DNA of 64,000 nt from Lycium barbarum (lineage: Eukaryota; Streptophyta; Magnoliopsida; Solanales; Solanaceae): the NCBI RefSeq assembly GCF_019175385.1, contig NC_083338.1:90665777-90729776 (forward strand), given 5' to 3'. The number at the start of each line of letters is the position of its first letter. Position 1 is the first letter of the stretch. This document shows positions 61,869 to 64,000 of the stretch, piece by piece. The translations under genes were made by a program, and so were the position numbers. The notes beneath the pieces were generated by a model, which did no database searches, was not told the origin of the DNA, and saw only the letters and a program-made list of their open reading frames with translations.

Positions 61869-61925
61869 TCAGTACATTGCTCGTACTGACGTTTCTTTTT
61901 ATGGACGCTGCGTTCATGCCCGCAG
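61869..61925 (+). other. Triple-hairpin module (D 3' LTR)
   Basis: Stem 1 TCAGTAC/GTACTGA (61869-61875, 61883-61889), stem 2 CGTTT/GGACG with G-T pairs (61890-61894, 61903-61907), stem 3 CTGCG/CGCAG (61908-61912, 61921-61925). Confidence 0.6.
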
Positions 61926-62329
61926 GTGTAGATATACAAGACGAGGATCTTTCATCGTAGGCTACCTTCAGTTACCAGTTATTGTGGTGAGCTCCACTTT
62001 TTCCTGGAGCGCTGCCGAGTTTTGATGCATATATGTTTGTATGATTTTTGTTAAGGGAATGACGGGGGCCCTGTCCCGACTTGTATACTTTAGTCATGTT
62101 CATAGAGGCTTTGCAGACAGTTCCTGTGTATAGCTTCATTATGTTCTGCCGGTCGTTATATTGGCGTCGTGGGTCCATTAGACATATATATACATGATAT
62201 TGCGCTCATATCTAGCCTTAGCCTTATTTTGTCATTCGATAAATAGATAATACAAGTTATAAGTTGGTTCGCTTGGTTTCCGTAAGGTGCCGGGTGCCAA
62301 TCTTGTCTTACCAAGGGTGGGATGTGACA

Positions 62330-63251
62330 AAATCGCAATATCATTAATAAACGACTCTACTATCAATTCCTTTGCCTCTATTCTAGTATAGCATCGCTAT
62401 CCTTTACAATATTCCTTGAGTTATTTTCTCTCAATGTCATGTTGTTTAAGGTCTTCACAAATGATTTCCAGTACAGTCTCAGATACCCGCTCGATTCTTG
62501 TTCATTTATTACTAGCTATTAGACTCATTTCTACATAACTCTCACCTTTGTTTTAGAGTTTATATCTGTCACATCTTAGGATTCATCGTTTCAATCTCTA
62601 CACTTGTATTTTCCTTATTCGCTTCCCCCTTAAGGGTCTTACTTATCTCCGTTACCTCACTTTCCCGTATTCGACTTATAGTAACCGTAAATGCATTTGT
62701 CTTTAAAACTGCCATCTTTGTTTTCAAGGAGTCTCATGCGCAACCAATACCCCTTATGCCTCATACTCTTTTACTCCTGTGTTGCACTCAACGTTGATTT
62801 CAAAACCAATCATAATCATATCGTATTTATCGTTGATGATAGCCTTGCTTTATCGATGTATCCTCATACGGTAAACTCGTAACTCATGGCCACATTTTTC
62901 TTTCCTACTTATTCCTCCATATGCTTTATTCGTTCTGTCTTGGTATAGGATATTCGTAGGAGATGCATATTCCTTTTTTTCATAATATGACTACTTCTTA
63001 AGCGCGCGTACTTCGCATATTTCCTTTTCTTTCTACACCCATACTTATTCCTTTACATTCTTTTCTCCTAAATTTATCTTATTACCTGCCGTCTTATAAT
63101 CAATCCTTTATTCCTCGCGGAAGGAACCCTATTCTTAACTCAGTACCGTTTTGTCTTTTAGAACATATTACTTCTATACAATCCATTCTTCGCTTCCAAA
63201 ACTTATTCTGTTCATTCTGATCATCCCCTCTCATCCTTATTATGCTGATTC
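62330..63251 (-). mobile_element. Remnant L, right part (non-coding interior)
   Basis: It starts with the right copy of the D target duplication. No convincing ORF. Read on the minus strand, about 62680-62800 aligns with E interior 9840-9950 (shared GAGxATGAGGCATAA and neighbours), so this is an old LARD-like interior in inverse orientation. It is ended at 63251 by another LTR. Confidence 0.55.
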
Positions 63252-64000
63252 TGTCACGACCCAACCCCGTAGGCCGTGATTAGTGTCCGTGCTGGACACC
63301 CAAACGTACCAAAACCCCAAACCAGTATTTTAGCAGAAAATATAAATATAAAAGTTAGTAAGAGATACTAAATAGTGCAGGGAAACAGATATAGCACGTG
63401 GAAGCCGATAAGGCCATCACAGATCATAATAACCCAAAACATACACAGAACCCACACAGATATATCTACAGACCTCTACAAAGCATAGCAGAGACATAAG
63501 ACGGGACAGGGCCCCGTCATACCCCTGAATAGTGTACATATATACAATAGTGACAGGCTGTACCAAAAGATGGGCTCTGGATCAGAGAGCGCTCCAAAAT
63601 GGCAGAAAAGATATCCTAGACGGACGGATCAGCAAACCTGTCGTCGGTACCTGCGCGGCATGAAAACGCAGCCCCCGAAGAAAGGGGGTCAGTACGGAAT
63701 ATGTACTGAATATGTAAAGCCTGACTTACAGAAACAAAATCGTAACTGGTACAGAACGTACAGAAAGCGAACAGAAAATCCAAGGTATCAAATACATATT
63801 TTCAAAACATGCAGAGTGTGTACAGAAACATATGTCATATCAAATCCGGCCCCTGCCAAGGGACTCGGCAGACAGAACGTGGCCACCCTCCCGACGCTGG
63901 TGCCACATCACAGAAGAATCAGAATAGGGGCATAACCTCGTAACATAATATGTCATATCAGATGGCCATAACAAATAATATCAGAGCAAGCGTACATGGC
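63252..64000 (-). mobile_element. LTR cut by the window end
   Basis: It begins (plus strand) TGTCACGACCCAACCCCGT, the reverse of the usual LTR 3' end. No primer binding site lies to its left, so it is a 3' LTR or solo LTR inserted in L. The GACGGG/CCCGTC hairpin is at 63500-63518 and the triple hairpin at 63651-63709. Confidence 0.85.
63651..63709 (-). other. Triple-hairpin module (last LTR)
   Basis: Stem 3 CTGCG/CGCAG (63651-63655, 63667-63671), stem 2 CCCCC/GGGGG (63672-63676, 63684-63688), stem 1 TCAGTAC/GTACTGA (63689-63695, 63703-63709). All three stems are perfect. Confidence 0.65.

Larger units (their letters stand above)
59795..62329 (+). mobile_element. 3' LTR of element D
   Basis: The LTR is 2535 bp, TGTTACACCCCG to GGATGTGACA, partner of 15645-18229. 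It has the 29/38-bp tandem array (61320-61690), the triple hairpin (61869-61925) and the downstream hairpin (62061-62080, with one mismatch). Confidence 0.9.

Noticed and set aside
61869..61925. Triple hairpin as a hammerhead ribozyme (retrozyme)
   Set aside because: The conserved CTGANGA and GAAA core motifs are absent from the module.
1..64000. Host plant genes
   Set aside because: I found no exon-like run outside the retroelement frames; every stretch could be assigned to an LTR, an interior or an old remnant.

Overview
The window is eukaryotic, almost certainly plant nuclear DNA, and consists essentially of nested long terminal repeat (LTR) retrotransposons. I see no host gene, rRNA gene, tRNA gene or bacterial feature. 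The coding elements are Ty3/Gypsy chromoviruses, with gag, protease, RT-RNase H, integrase and a C-terminal chromodomain in one frame. They are primed by initiator tRNA-Met (TGGTATCAGAGC). LTR and Gag style resemble Solanaceae elements; that assignment is from general knowledge and is an inference.

Layout. The outer host is a fragment of a non-coding element (L: 15084-15644 and 62330-63251). Element D (15645-62329, +, non-coding) sits in L. Element B (21590-59401, +, decayed gag-pol) sits in D. Element A (23677-45891, -, decayed gag-pol) sits in the 5' LTR of B. A solo LTR F (30903-42858, -) sits in the gag of A. Element G (31961-41681, -, gag only) sits in F. Exact 5-bp target duplications support G (CATTT), F (CTGCA), A (CTTTA) and B (GGATG); D has a 4/5 match. 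A second insertion, C (51853-58096, -), lies in the 3' LTR of B and lost its own 3' half in a deletion. On the left, element E (6275-14633, +, non-coding) interrupts an LTR fragment K (14639-15083), and E's 5' LTR is cut by an inverted LTR of the same family (H, 3736-6274). Positions 1-2758 and 63252-64000 are LTRs cut by the window edges.

Families. A, E and H share one LTR family; B, C, F and K share another; G and the LTR at 1-2758 share a third; D has its own. A, B and C are former autonomous elements, all inactivated by stops, frameshifts or deletions. G keeps gag but lacks pol, the architecture described as TR-GAG. D and E have about 3.7-4.5 kb of purine-rich non-coding interior (LARD-like). 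A and E share LTRs, so E was plausibly mobilised by A-type proteins.

Most interesting. Families whose LTRs otherwise differ share four apparently structured modules: (i) a tandem triple hairpin in every LTR, 15 copies here, with paired base changes; (ii) a further covarying hairpin downstream in the LTR; (iii) a hairpin with a self-complementary loop after the primer binding site, like a retroviral dimerisation signal; (iv) a hairpin abutting the polypurine tract. G also carries a 5S rRNA-like sequence, and H has an unrecognised acidic ORF where gag should be.
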